Origin: Actinomadura barringtoniae
GTDB taxonomy: Bacteria > Actinomycetota > Actinomycetes > Streptosporangiales > Streptosporangiaceae
Direction: 5' to 3'
Length of the DNA stretch: 64,000 bases
NCBI RefSeq assembly: GCF_017573505.1
Contig: NZ_JAGEOJ010000008.1
Location: forward strand, 62,001-126,000
Of the stretch, positions 35,126-43,829 are shown one piece after another. The notes below the pieces were generated by a model. It worked only from the letters and a program-made list of their open reading frames with translations, was not told the DNA's origin and did no database searches. Both the position numbers and the translations under genes were made by a program. How positions within the stretch are numbered: the stretch's first letter is position 1; each line of letters starts with the position of its first letter.

Positions 35126-35485
35126 GATAGTGAGAAGGGACCGCTGGACCGGCCCACCGCCGCCGAGTACGCCTCCTGGTTCAAGGCCCTGGCCGACGCG
35201 ACCAGGATTCAGATCGTCTCGCTGCTGGCCCGCCAGGGCCGGCCGATGAACGTCGGTGAGATCGTCGAGGCGGTCGAGGTCGTGCAGTCCACGGTCTCCG
35301 CGCATCTGAAGGTGCTGGCCGAGGTCCGCTTCGTGCTGGTCGAGCGGCGCGGCACCGCCGCCTACTACCGGATCAACGACGCCTGCGTGAGCTGCTTCCC
35401 GTCCGCCGCCGACGTCGTCATGGGGCGCCCGGCCCCACCCCCGCCCGCCTGCGAGCCGGCGCCGCCTGGATCGGCTCCGCGGTAG
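35123..35485 (+). CDS. arsR: ArsR-family repressor, probable As(III) sensor
   Basis: A 120-residue winged-helix protein: WFKALADATRIQIVSLLARQG in two halves (about 19-40) and the HTH VVQSTVSAHLKVL. A C-x2-C pair (Cys88, Cys91) follows the wing and a third Cys110 is near the Pro-rich C-terminus; together they could form a three-Cys As(III) site placed differently from the E. coli protein. It lies 19 bases from the arsenite methyltransferase-GNAT gene and its start is inside a 25-bp palindrome. Confidence 0.8.
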   Translation: MDSEKGPLDRPTAAEYASWFKALADATRIQIVSLLARQGRPMNVGEIVEAVEVVQSTVSAHLKVLAEVRFVLVERRGTAAYYRINDACVSCFPSAADVVMGRPAPPPPACEPAPPGSAPR

Positions 35486-35504
35486 CCATCGAGTTGGGAG
35501 AGCC

Positions 35505-36767
35505 ATGAGCACGCACGACCGGCAACCTCCATCGCGTGATCAGATCGTCGACCGGTACGGCGCGCTCGCCCGTGCCGCGTCCGAAGGCCTGCAGATCATC
35601 GACTGCGAGCCCGGCTCGTTCGCCGACGGGTGCTTCGGCGCCGCCGGTTACGGCGACACGACCGGCCTGCCCGACGGCGCCGTACGAGCGAGCCTCGGCT
35701 GCGGCGACCCCACCGCCGTCGCCGACCTGCGGCCCGGCGACACCGTTCTGGATCTGGGTTCGGGCGGGGGCATCGACGTGCTCATCACCGCCCGCCGGGT
35801 CGCGCCGGGCGGCATCGCCTACGGCCTGGACGCAAGCGCGGACATGCTCGAGCTCGCCCGCGCCAACGCCGCCGAGGCCGAGGTCGCCAACGCCCGGTTC
35901 CTGCACGGCCACATCGAGGAAATCCCCCTCGACGACGCGACCATCGACGTCGTCATCTCCAACTGCGTCATCAACCTGTCCACCGACAAACCCCGCGTGC
36001 TGGCCGAGGCCTTCCGCGTGCTGCGCCCCGGCGGCCGGCTGGGCGTCAGCGATGTCATCGCCGACAGCGAGGACGGCGCTCTTCGCGCGGCTGCTGAGGA
36101 ACGCATCGGCTGCACCGCGGGCGCCCTCACCCCGGACGTCTACCGGGAGATCCTGACCCACGCCGGGTTCATCGACATCGCCATCACCCCCATCGGCCGG
36201 GCCGGAGACAGGTTCCGGTCCGCCATCGTCCAAGCCGCCAAACCGGCCGGCGCGACCGAGCCCGAGGGCGTCACCGTCCGCCGCATGCGCGCCACCGACG
36301 CCGACCAGGTGCTCGCCATCTACCAGGCTGGCCTGGACACCGGCGACGCCGGCTTCGAAACCTCCGCGCCCGCGTGGCAGGACTTCGACGACGCCAGACT
36401 CCCCGAGCACCGCTACGTCGCCGCCGACACCACGACCGGCGACATTCTCGGCTGGATAGCAGCGGTCCCCGTTTCCGGCCGTTGTGTCTATCGAGGCGTC
36501 GTCGAGCATTCCGTGTACGTCCACCCAGAAATCCGCAACCGCGGTGTCGGCATCGCCCTGCTCAGGTCGTTCATCGCTTCAACCGAGGCGGCCGGCATCT
36601 GGACCGTCCAATCCAGCATCTTTCCCGAGAACACCGCCAGCCTGCGCCTCCACCAACGGGCGGGCTTCCGCGTCGTCGGAACCCGCGAACGTCTCGGCCT
36701 TCATCACGACCGCTGGCGCGATGTCATCCTCATCGAACGTCGAACCGCGACCAACCCGCTTTTCTGA
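35505..36767 (+). CDS. arsM: Arsenite methyltransferase (ArsM) fused to a GNAT acetyltransferase
   Basis: A 420-residue two-domain protein. The ArsM half (about 1-245) has the SAM site DLGSGGG (83-89) and As(III)-binding Cys: Cys34, Cys43, Cys66, Cys154 (SNCVIN) and Cys203 (GCTAGA), matching the conserved Cys of the family. Residues about 250-420 are a GNAT domain with [20 protein letters not shown], close to phosphinothricin/arsinothricin acetyltransferases (ArsN1/Pat). There is no frameshift; it is a true fusion. It should methylate arsenite; the GNAT half may acetylate an arsenical amino acid or phosphinothricin analogue. Confidence 0.85.
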   Translation: MSTHDRQPPSRDQIVDRYGALARAASEGLQIIDCEPGSFADGCFGAAGYGDTTGLPDGAVRASLGCGDPTAVADLRPGDTVLDLGSGGGIDVLITARRVAPGGIAYGLDASADMLELARANAAEAEVANARFLHGHIEEIPLDDATIDVVISNCVINLSTDKPRVLAEAFRVLRPGGRLGVSDVIADSEDGALRAAAEERIGCTAGALTPDVYREILTHAGFIDIAITPIGRAGDRFRSAIVQAAKPAGATEPEGVTVRRMRATDADQVLAIYQAGLDTGDAGFETSAPAWQDFDDARLPEHRYVAADTTTGDILGWIAAVPVSGRCVYRGVVEHSVYVHPEIRNRGVGIALLRSFIASTEAAGIWTVQSSIFPENTASLRLHQRAGFRVVGTRERLGLHHDRWRDVILIERRTATNPLF

Positions 36768-36807
36768 GGCACACGGTCGATCCCCGGCCGGCATCTCCGT
36801 ATGCCGC

Positions 36808-38016
36808 TCAAGCGTGAACAGGCGAGCCTTCCGGAGCAGGTTCGAGCGGGTGGAGTGATTGAGCGGAACGGCGGGATAGGAGGTAGCCGGTCAGGGCGGC
36901 GGCCAGACCTGCCACACCGGCTGCGGCGAAGCCGCCTGCGGGGACGGAGAGGTCGATCGCCCCGCCGACCAGTGGGGAGCCGAGGGCGAAGCCGGCGCTG
37001 AGTGCTGAGGATTGGAGGCCTGTCGCCTCGCCTCGCACACCGGCGGGGGCCAGGCGGCTCACGGTGTCGGCGACCGTGGAGAGGGTCGGGGCGGCTAGCA
37101 GGCCGGCGCAGGCTCCGGCCACGCACAGCCATGGCCAGCTGGGAGCCAGCCCGGCGGGGATGGTCGCCAGGCCGAGAAGGCTGAGCAGGAGCCACGTGGG
37201 GAGGGGGCGCGGGAGCGCGCCGTAGATCAGGCCACCGGTGATGGAGGCCACGCCGTAGACCGCCACGACAATGGCCGCCCAGGAGACCTGGTCGGCCGCT
37301 TCCAGGGTGGCGACGATGGCCAGGTCGGTGCCGCTGAGCAGGACCGTGGTGCCGAACGCCATGACCAGCGCGGCGATCATGCCGGGGCCCAGCCATTCCC
37401 GGTGTGAGGGGTGGTGGGAGTCGCCGGGGGCCACCTCGTTCGCGGCGCGGAGGGGCGGGTCGAGCAGGGCGATTCCGGCTCCGCCCGCGACGATCGCGGC
37501 GCCCACGGCCCAGGCCACCAGGCCGGGAGACACCTGGGCCGCGCAGAGGATCACGATGGGAGGGCCCACCATGTACGAGAGCTCGCCCTGGATCGACTCC
37601 AGGGCGAACGCGGCCCGGCGCTGGGCCGGTGGGGTCGTGGCGGCGATCGCCTGTCTGGTCACGGCCTGGGCGGGCACCATGAGGAGGCCCGCCGCGAGGG
37701 CGGCTCCCAGGAGCAGGCCGTACGGGAGACGCGGCACGCTCAGCCAGAACGCGATCTGTGCGGTGGCCGTGGCCAGCAGGACCATGCGCGGGCCACGCCA
37801 GTCGATCACGCGGCCCAGCAGCGGGCCGCCCAGGGCCATCCCGGCGGTCATGGCCGCCGCTACGCCGCCCGCCGCCGCGTAGCTCATGTCCAGGCCCAGC
37901 ACGACGTACATCGTGAGCGCCATCACGTCGGCCGTGATCGCGGTGCGGGCGAGGAACGAGACGCTCAGCAGGGGCGCCATCCCCGGCACGGCGAGGACAC
38001 GTCGGTACCCGGTCAT
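36808..38016 (-). CDS. MFS transporter
   Basis: A 402-residue major facilitator with 12 predicted helices and the loop 2-3 motif RVIDWRGPRMVLL (GxxxDRxGRR-like). The pattern is like drug or amino-acid efflux members. It diverges from the LysR gene at 38089 with a 72-bp gap, so the regulator probably controls it. It ends 41 bp from the convergent ArsM fusion. The substrate is unknown. Confidence 0.8.
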   Translation of the reverse strand: MTGYRRVLAVPGMAPLLSVSFLARTAITADVMALTMYVVLGLDMSYAAAGGVAAAMTAGMALGGPLLGRVIDWRGPRMVLLATATAQIAFWLSVPRLPYGLLLGAALAAGLLMVPAQAVTRQAIAATTPPAQRRAAFALESIQGELSYMVGPPIVILCAAQVSPGLVAWAVGAAIVAGGAGIALLDPPLRAANEVAPGDSHHPSHREWLGPGMIAALVMAFGTTVLLSGTDLAIVATLEAADQVSWAAIVVAVYGVASITGGLIYGALPRPLPTWLLLSLLGLATIPAGLAPSWPWLCVAGACAGLLAAPTLSTVADTVSRLAPAGVRGEATGLQSSALSAGFALGSPLVGGAIDLSVPAGGFAAAGVAGLAAALTGYLLSRRSAQSLHPLEPAPEGSPVHA

Positions 38017-38088
38017 CTGCGTGACGCTAGATCATTCGTTACGCCATAGGAACTGGTTAATTGGTTGGAACGGACATAATGAGTTCTT

Positions 38089-38943
38089 ATGGCCAGAGAT
38101 TTGGAGATCGTGCTGCTGCGGTCGTTCGTCACCGCGGTACGGGTCGGCAGCATCAGCCGCGCGGCGACGGCGCTCGGGCATACCCAGCCCGCGCTCAGCC
38201 AGCAGTTGCGCAGGCTCGAGAGCGCCGTCGGCAGTCCGCTGCTCCACCGGTCGCCGGCCGGTGTCTCGCCGACGCGGGCGGGCGAGGAGCTCCTGCCCTA
38301 CGCCGAACGCATCCTGGCCCTCTCCGCGCAGGCGCTCACCGAGACCGGACGCGCGCTGACCGGGCACTGCGGCGTCGGGCTGCTTGAGGATCTGGCCGCC
38401 TCCCGGCTTCCGCAGGCCCTGGCCGACCTTGCCCGGCTGAACCCGAGCGCGACGTTGGAGGTGCTCAGCCTGTCGGCCGGCGCGATGCGGCAGGCCTACG
38501 ACGCGGGGCGCGTTCACCTCGTCCTCGACGCGGTGCCCGATCTTCCCGGGCCGCCGCGTTGGACGGTGAGCCGTCCGCTGGTCTGGGCGGTCGGTCAGGG
38601 GTTGGACGTGGACGCCGATCCGCTGCCGGTGGTGTTGTTCTCCAGTCCGTGCTCCTGGCGTACGCCGGTGCTGGAAACGCTGGAGCGCGCAGATCGACGT
38701 TGGAAGGTCGCGTTCGAGAGCAACAATCTGATCGGCGTGCTGGCGGCCGTACGGGCCGGGCTCGGCGTCGCGGCGCTCATGCCCGCCAACGTCGAGCCGG
38801 CCATGGCCCGCCACGACACCGGCAGCGGCACCGGCGGCCTCCCCGCCCTGCCGGACGTTGACCTCGGCCTCACACGGCACCCGCGGACCGAAGGCGATCC
38901 GTTGATCGATGCCGTGGAGACCGCTCTGCGCCGCATGATCTGA
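38089..38943 (+). CDS. LysR-family transcriptional regulator
   Basis: A 284-residue LTTR. The N-terminal HTH (SISRAATALGHTQPALSQQLRRLES in two pieces, residues about 20-45) is canonical; the C-terminal effector domain is of the usual length. CATAAT (38075-38080) is 8 bases before the ATG and no ribosome site is seen, so the mRNA may be leaderless. It probably regulates the divergent MFS gene. Confidence 0.85.
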   Translation: MARDLEIVLLRSFVTAVRVGSISRAATALGHTQPALSQQLRRLESAVGSPLLHRSPAGVSPTRAGEELLPYAERILALSAQALTETGRALTGHCGVGLLEDLAASRLPQALADLARLNPSATLEVLSLSAGAMRQAYDAGRVHLVLDAVPDLPGPPRWTVSRPLVWAVGQGLDVDADPLPVVLFSSPCSWRTPVLETLERADRRWKVAFESNNLIGVLAAVRAGLGVAALMPANVEPAMARHDTGSGTGGLPALPDVDLGLTRHPRTEGDPLIDAVETALRRMI

Positions 38944-38985
38944 GCCCTCGACAGCGGCTCGCGACTCAGCCTGGGAGCCTCCGCC

Positions 38986-39672
38986 TCATTCGGTGGCGAG
39001 GGTGAGGCCGTAGGCGGAGAGGATCTGGGCCACGGGGATGAAGAACGAGGTGCAGGTGCCGGAGCCGGACGAGCCGACGAGGATGCCCTGCGCCTGGTCG
39101 TTCGCGATGAGCGGGGCGCCGACCTCGCCGGCGGAGGCGCAGATGTTGGTGCCGATCAGGCCGGTGATGGCGCCCTCGGGGAAGCTGACGGTGAGGTTCC
39201 TGCCGGTGATCGTTCCGCAGCGCCAGCCGCTGACCGGGCCTGACATGCAGGCGGCCGCGCCGACCGGGGCCGGGGTGGAGCCGTGAACGGCAGCGGACGT
39301 TCCGTCGTAGCGGTTGACCAGGCCACGAGGGCGCCAGTCGGCGTTCGTCCGTACCCACGCGCTGGTCAGGCCCGGGTAGGACGACGCCGCGACGGTGCCT
39401 TGCGCGACCCCGTTGTAGCCGATGGTCGACTCGCCCACGGGGGCGCACTTGCCGGACGTGACATAGCCGCCGGTCACCGAGAATCCGATCGTGCACCGGC
39501 CTCCTGAGCCCGCCGTGGTGAACATGTCGCCGCCCCGTACGTCGTAGACCGCGGCCGTCCTTGGACCGGCAAAAGCGGCTGAGGCGGCAGTAGCGGCAGT
39601 GGCGGTCGTGGGCAGGGTCGCCAGGGTGGCGGTAACGGCGGTGGCGGTGAGGAAGACGAGAGTTCGGAACAT
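38986..39672 (-). CDS. Secreted S1E (streptogrisin-fold) pseudoprotease
   Basis: A 228-residue exported protein. A Sec signal (about 1-31) precedes a chymotrypsin-like domain colinear with streptogrisins, including three conserved disulfide pairs (Cys60-76, 142-152, 178-207) and the ending FFIPVAQILSAYGLTL. All three catalytic positions are changed: TAGHC is TSGKC (His to Lys75), the ND of the Asp motif is LT (Asp to Thr103), and GDSGG is GEVGA (Ser to Val184). It cannot be an active serine protease by this mechanism. There is no pro-region. The start has GGGAG 7 bases upstream. Confidence 0.85.
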   Translation of the reverse strand: MFRTLVFLTATAVTATLATLPTTATAATAASAAFAGPRTAAVYDVRGGDMFTTAGSGGRCTIGFSVTGGYVTSGKCAPVGESTIGYNGVAQGTVAASSYPGLTSAWVRTNADWRPRGLVNRYDGTSAAVHGSTPAPVGAAACMSGPVSGWRCGTITGRNLTVSFPEGAITGLIGTNICASAGEVGAPLIANDQAQGILVGSSGSGTCTSFFIPVAQILSAYGLTLATE

Positions 39673-40135
39673 CGGTCTCTCCCGGGGAGCGTGAGGGGCG
39701 TTCCTGCCATTGAGACCCGAAAAGCGCAGCGGGTCCACCCTTGGCCACGAGGCGACGCATAAACGCCTCCGCGGCATCCGGAGGCGGGCAACGGGCGAAT
39801 CTCCTTCGTGAACGTTGACCACGTGGAAACCCATAGTCAAACCGGGGGGCCCGAAATCGCCGTTAGGGGCCGACGCCGAACCGGATGGGCTCGGCGTACG
39901 TGAGCGTACAAGTGGGAAGCCGAGTCGGCTTCGCCATTGATCAGGGGGGATCGATGACCCGGGACGCGGGGGTCTGGCCGTGCCCGAAGAGGGCTCAATG
40001 CGGTGTCAGGACGGCGTCAGCAACTCGGGTTAAGTTTTCTGTAGAAAGCGAGCAGGTGATAGAGGTCATTTGTTCGCCCCCGCCAGGAATTCGAGCTTCG
40101 GTTCTTCTTGGTGCGCGAGAAAGAAATCGGAGAAT
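39673..40135. other. Intergenic region upstream of the biosynthetic ACP gene
   Basis: About 460 bp with no convincing gene. The left part holds the leader of the pseudoprotease gene. A small inverted repeat GTACG-TGAG-CGTAC is at 39896-39909. The right part contains the SARP-type repeats and -10 box (39994-40036) that begin the NRPS-PKS cluster. Confidence 0.6.
39994..40036 (+). promoter_or_regulatory. SARP-type promoter of the ACP-ligase operon
   Basis: Direct repeats CTCAA (39994), GTCAG (40005) and GTCAG (40016) have an exact 11-bp period. Eight bases after the last heptamer lies TAAGTT (40031-40036) as -10. This repeat period and 8-bp gap are the established geometry of SARP-activated promoters. 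The same GTCAG words precede three other units of the cluster. Confidence 0.65.
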
Positions 40136-40474
40136 ATGCAAGCGATCGAGAAGCTGCATGCGCTGCCGCCGTCCGAACGGCGCGAGGGGCTCGAGGAGAT
40201 CGTCGTCACCGAGTTCAGGACGACCCTGATGATGGCCGACGACGAGGACCTGCCGTTCGACATGAGCTACTTCGAACTCGGCTTCACCTCGCTGGGGCTC
40301 ACCGAGATCAAGGAGCGGCTCGAAGCACAGCTCGGCCGCCGGGTGAGCACGAACGTGTTCTTCAACAGCCCGACCATGGAACGCCTCATTTCTTATCTGG
40401 CCGACGAGGTCCTGGCGGACCTCTTCGGCTCTCTGTCAGTGCCGACAGCAGATGAAAGGGACTCCAGGAAGTGA
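40136..40474 (+). CDS. Free-standing acyl carrier protein
   Basis: A 112-residue carrier protein. The phosphopantetheine Ser is Ser52 in ELGFTSLGLTEI, with the usual helix II. A 30-residue N-terminal helix precedes the domain. GGAGA lies a few bases before the ATG. Its stop overlaps the ligase start (GTGA), so the ligase should load an acid onto it. Together they would supply a starter acyl unit to the cluster. Confidence 0.85.
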   Translation: MQAIEKLHALPPSERREGLEEIVVTEFRTTLMMADDEDLPFDMSYFELGFTSLGLTEIKERLEAQLGRRVSTNVFFNSPTMERLISYLADEVLADLFGSLSVPTADERDSRK

Positions 40475-42003
40475 ACGACGCGCAAACGCTTACCTTTAGT
40501 TCCGCCGAGCATGCCCGGCGGCGCCCCGACCATCCGGCCATCGTGTGCGAGGGCCGTGTGGTGACCTATGCGGAACTGCATCGCCGCAGTAACCAGACCG
40601 CGCACGCGCTGTTGGCCGAGGGGCTGGGCCCGGGGGCCCGGGTGGCCTATCTCGGCCGTGAGTCGGAACACTATTTCGAGATCGCGCTCGGCTGTGCCAA
40701 GAGCGGGACCGTGCTCGTGCCCATCAACTGGCGGCTGACGGCACGCGAGGTGGACCACGTGCTACGCGACTCCAAGGCCGAGCTGCTGTTCATCGAGCGG
40801 GAGTTCCGGCCCGTGGCGGAACGGCTGAAAGCGGTCCTGCCCGACACCGTCATCGAAATGGACACGCCAGGCTCGCTGGCGGACGGCTTCCTGAAGTGGC
40901 GGGCCGGCCACCCCGACGGCGATCTCGATCCCGGCACCGGGCGCGACGACGCCTTCGTGCAGATGTACACCAGCGGGACGACGGGCCTGCCCAAGGGCGT
41001 CGTGCTCGCGCACCGCACCTACTTCACGCTCGTCGAGCACCTGACAGGGGCGGGGCTCGACTGGTTCGACTGGCATCCCGAGGACCGGTCGATGAGCTGC
41101 TTCACCGGCCTGCACTCGGCGGGCATGGGCTGGTTCATGGTCAGCTTCGCGGCCGGCTGCACGAACGTGGTCATGCGGACGTTCGTCGCCGAGGAGGCGG
41201 TGCGGCGCATCCACGAGGACGGCGTCACGGTGATGTTCGCGGCCCCGGCGATGCTGCGGATGCTGCTGGCCGAGCCGGACGCGACCAAGGAGGCGCTCGC
41301 GTCGCTGCGCAAGGTGACCTACGGGGGGTCGTCGATCGCGCCGCCGCTGCTGCGCCAGTGCATGGAACGGCTGGGCTGCGATCTCGTGCAGATGTACGCG
41401 GCGGCCGAGTCGGGCAGCGTGGTGACGTGCCTGACGGCCGAGGAGCACCGGCCGGGCAACCCGAAGCTGCACTCGGCCGGGCGGGCCTGCCCGGGCAACG
41501 AGGTGCGCATCGTGAACTCGGCCGGGGAGTCCCTCCCCGCGGGCCAGGTCGGGCAGATCCGCGCCTGGACCCCCGCCAACTTCATCGAGTACTGGAACCA
41601 GCCGGAGGCGAGCCGGAAGACGCTGATCGACGGCTGGCTCTGCATGCCGGACGCGGGTTACCTGGACGACGAGGGCTACCTGTTCGTCCTCGACCGGCTG
41701 GACGACGCCGTGATCGTCGCGGGCCAGAACATCTATCCGGCCGAGGTCGAGGCGGCGCTGGCCGAACACCCGGCCGTGGCCGAGTCCGCGGTGGTCGGCG
41801 TACCCGACCAGCGCTGGGGGCAGGCGGTCAAGGCCGTCGTCGTGTTCGACGGGGACCAGCGGGCGAGCGCGCGCGAGCTGATGCTCTTCCTGCGCGGCCG
41901 CATCGCCGACTTCAAGATCCCCACGCAGTACCGCTTCGTGGACGACCTGCCACGCAACCCGACCGGAAAGGTCCTGCGCCGGATGCTGCGCGCGGACGCC
42001 TGA
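40471..42003 (+). CDS. Acyl-CoA/acyl-ACP ligase (AMP-binding enzyme)
   Basis: A 510-residue ANL-superfamily adenylating enzyme. The P-loop is YTSGTTGLPKGVVL (about 169-182); the C-terminal GVPDQRWGQAVKAVVV and the final PRNPTGKVLRRML with the catalytic Lys are present. It lacks A-domain substrate signatures for amino acids and resembles fatty or aryl acid ligases. It is coupled to the free ACP, which suggests ATP-dependent acyl loading of that ACP. A hairpin follows at 42138. Confidence 0.85.
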   Translation: MNDAQTLTFSSAEHARRRPDHPAIVCEGRVVTYAELHRRSNQTAHALLAEGLGPGARVAYLGRESEHYFEIALGCAKSGTVLVPINWRLTAREVDHVLRDSKAELLFIEREFRPVAERLKAVLPDTVIEMDTPGSLADGFLKWRAGHPDGDLDPGTGRDDAFVQMYTSGTTGLPKGVVLAHRTYFTLVEHLTGAGLDWFDWHPEDRSMSCFTGLHSAGMGWFMVSFAAGCTNVVMRTFVAEEAVRRIHEDGVTVMFAAPAMLRMLLAEPDATKEALASLRKVTYGGSSIAPPLLRQCMERLGCDLVQMYAAAESGSVVTCLTAEEHRPGNPKLHSAGRACPGNEVRIVNSAGESLPAGQVGQIRAWTPANFIEYWNQPEASRKTLIDGWLCMPDAGYLDDEGYLFVLDRLDDAVIVAGQNIYPAEVEAALAEHPAVAESAVVGVPDQRWGQAVKAVVVFDGDQRASARELMLFLRGRIADFKIPTQYRFVDDLPRNPTGKVLRRMLRADA

Positions 42004-42137
42004 AGAACGGTCGCGGAGACACCTGAAGAACGAGTGGGGACGAGCGCGGACGCGTGCCGTACGAGCACGCGTACGCGTGATTGACGTGCGTGTGCCGGAT
42101 CGGCGGGTCCGGCGGCACGGAACACCAAACCGGGGTG

Positions 42138-42167
42138 GCCCATCACGGCCGTTTTGCCGTGATGGGC
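42138..42167 (+). terminator. Hairpin between ligase and SARP genes
   Basis: GCCCATCACGGC pairs perfectly with GCCGTGATGGGC around the loop CGTTTT. There is no strong T run after it. It lies 31 bases before the SARP start, so it may end the ligase transcript or attenuate SARP expression. Confidence 0.6.
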
Positions 42168-42197
42168 GTTCGACAGACGACTAAAAGGGGGCTTCAC

Positions 42198-42986
42198 ATG
42201 GCGGAATTCCTTGTCCTCGGGCCGCTGGAATGCCGGTCGGCCAACCGTGCTGTGACGATAACCGGAACGCTTCAACGAGCATTGCTCGCGACCCTGCTGG
42301 CCGCCGAAGGGACTCCGGTCTCGGCGGACTCGCTGGTCACCGAACTGTGGGCGGACTCGCCTCCCCCGCATTGGGAGAACGCGCTGCAGGCGCACATCAG
42401 CCGGCTGCGCAGGAGGATCGACACCGTCGCGGGCGGCCGTTCCGCCCGCCTCGTCATCGAGCATTCCGGTTATTGTCTGCGGACCGATGAGGACACCGTC
42501 GACGCCAAAGTGTTCATGCACAAGTTCGACTACGCCCGCGTCCTGGGCACCACCGATCCGGGCGCCGCGGCCGACGCGCTACGCGAAGCCTTGTCGCTGT
42601 GGCGCGGCAAGGCGTTCGGCCTGGTGTCCCAGGGGCCGCTGTGCCGGACGGTCGCTCAACGCTATGAGACGGCCCGGCTCGTGGCCCTGGAGATGCTGTT
42701 CGACCTGGAGCTGCGCAGCGGGCGGCACACCGACATCATCCCGACGCTGTCGGAGCTGGTCGAGGCGCCGACGCTGAACGAGCGCTTCTGCGAGCAGCTG
42801 ATGATCGCGCTGTACCGGTCCGGGCAGCAGGCGCGGGCGCTGAGCTCGTACAGCCGGATGCGCGAGCGGCTCGACGCCGAGCTCGGCGTCGAGCCGACCA
42901 TCACCTTGCGCAATCTCCACAACGCGATCCTCAACCACGACCCGGCCCTGCGGCTGGGCGCCGACCACGCCGTGCTGCGCGCCTGA
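42198..42986 (+). CDS. SARP-family pathway-specific activator
   Basis: A 262-residue AfsR/SARP regulator. The N-terminal OmpR-type winged helix (about 1-95) begins EFLVLGPLECRSANRAVTITG and has the ENALQAHISRLRRRID recognition part. The bacterial transcriptional activator domain (BTAD) fills about 100-250 and includes the LYRSGQQARALSSYSRMRERL block. It has no ATPase or TPR extension. The start is the ATG at 42198 with AAGGGGG upstream. It is the obvious protein to bind the four GTCAG-repeat promoters seen in the cluster. Confidence 0.9.
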   Translation: MAEFLVLGPLECRSANRAVTITGTLQRALLATLLAAEGTPVSADSLVTELWADSPPPHWENALQAHISRLRRRIDTVAGGRSARLVIEHSGYCLRTDEDTVDAKVFMHKFDYARVLGTTDPGAAADALREALSLWRGKAFGLVSQGPLCRTVAQRYETARLVALEMLFDLELRSGRHTDIIPTLSELVEAPTLNERFCEQLMIALYRSGQQARALSSYSRMRERLDAELGVEPTITLRNLHNAILNHDPALRLGADHAVLRA

Positions 42987-43025
42987 GCCCCAGGCCCTTC
43001 CCCGAGTGCACCGGCGGCCGCTGTC

Positions 43026-43829
43026 CTAGCGGTCGTCGGTGATTCGTATCAGGCGCCGGGCGAAGTCCGACATCACGGCCGCGGTGTGCTCGCCGATGTA
43101 GAAGTGGGTGCCCGGATACTCGTTGTGCCCCAGGTAGCGGCGGCTGCGCTCGGGCCAGGCCGCCATCGCGTCCGGCTCGACCACCAGCGGATCCGACTGG
43201 CCCGCGTACGACACCAGCGGGCACTCGACCACGGCGCCGTCGTCCTCGTACTGCATCGCCGCCCGCATGTCCGCGATCACCGGCGGCATCACCAGCTCCA
43301 GCATGTCGGGGTCGCTCCAGAGCTCCTCGGGAAACGCGCCGAGGCCCTTGAGCAGCTCGCCGACCTGCTCCATCGACAGGTTCTTGCGATCGGGCGGCCC
43401 CTGGTAGAAGCCCTCCGGCGCCCATCCCGACATGCCGAGCAGCGACGGCGGCGGGTCGCCGCCGTCCTCCAGCCGGACGGCCAGCCGGTAGGCGAGCATC
43501 GCGCCGATGCAGTGCCCGAAGAACGCGTAGGGGCGGTCGTCCAGGTTGTCCAGCAGGGCCTCGTGCAGGTCGTCGAGGAGCGCTTCCCAGTCCATGGCCA
43601 GCGGCTCGGCGCGCCTGCTCTGCCGCCCCGGCAAGGTCAGCGCCTGAACGCCGATGTCGGCGGGCAGCAGGCGGTTCCAGCCGCGGTACGACGCCGCTCC
43701 CCCGCCGGCGTGCGGCATCAGGAACAGGCGGATCCGGGCCTCCTCGGGCGGCTGCGCGGGGCTGAACCACTTCCCGCCCGCCGGGGCGGCGGCCCGCCCC
43801 AGCGCGTTCGTCGTCGTGTCCATCGTCAT
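43026..43829 (-). CDS. Type II thioesterase with Cys nucleophile
   Basis: A 267-residue alpha/beta-hydrolase thioesterase that usually edits misprimed carrier proteins. It has LFLMPHAGGGAASYRGW and, in place of GHSMG, GHCIGA with Cys107 at the nucleophile position; Asp213 (GQSDPL) and His242 (GTHFYI) complete the triad. Cys in this position is rare and alters chemistry (beta-lactone formation or slower hydrolysis in known Cys-TEs). It is translationally coupled to the PKS gene (ATGA). Confidence 0.85.
   Translation of the reverse strand: MTMDTTTNALGRAAAPAGGKWFSPAQPPEEARIRLFLMPHAGGGAASYRGWNRLLPADIGVQALTLPGRQSRRAEPLAMDWEALLDDLHEALLDNLDDRPYAFFGHCIGAMLAYRLAVRLEDGGDPPPSLLGMSGWAPEGFYQGPPDRKNLSMEQVGELLKGLGAFPEELWSDPDMLELVMPPVIADMRAAMQYEDDGAVVECPLVSYAGQSDPLVVEPDAMAAWPERSRRYLGHNEYPGTHFYIGEHTAAVMSDFARRLIRITDDR

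Noticed and set aside
39896-39909. GTACG-TGAG-CGTAC inverted repeat as an operator
   Set aside because: Only 5-bp arms and far from either gene start; could easily occur by chance.
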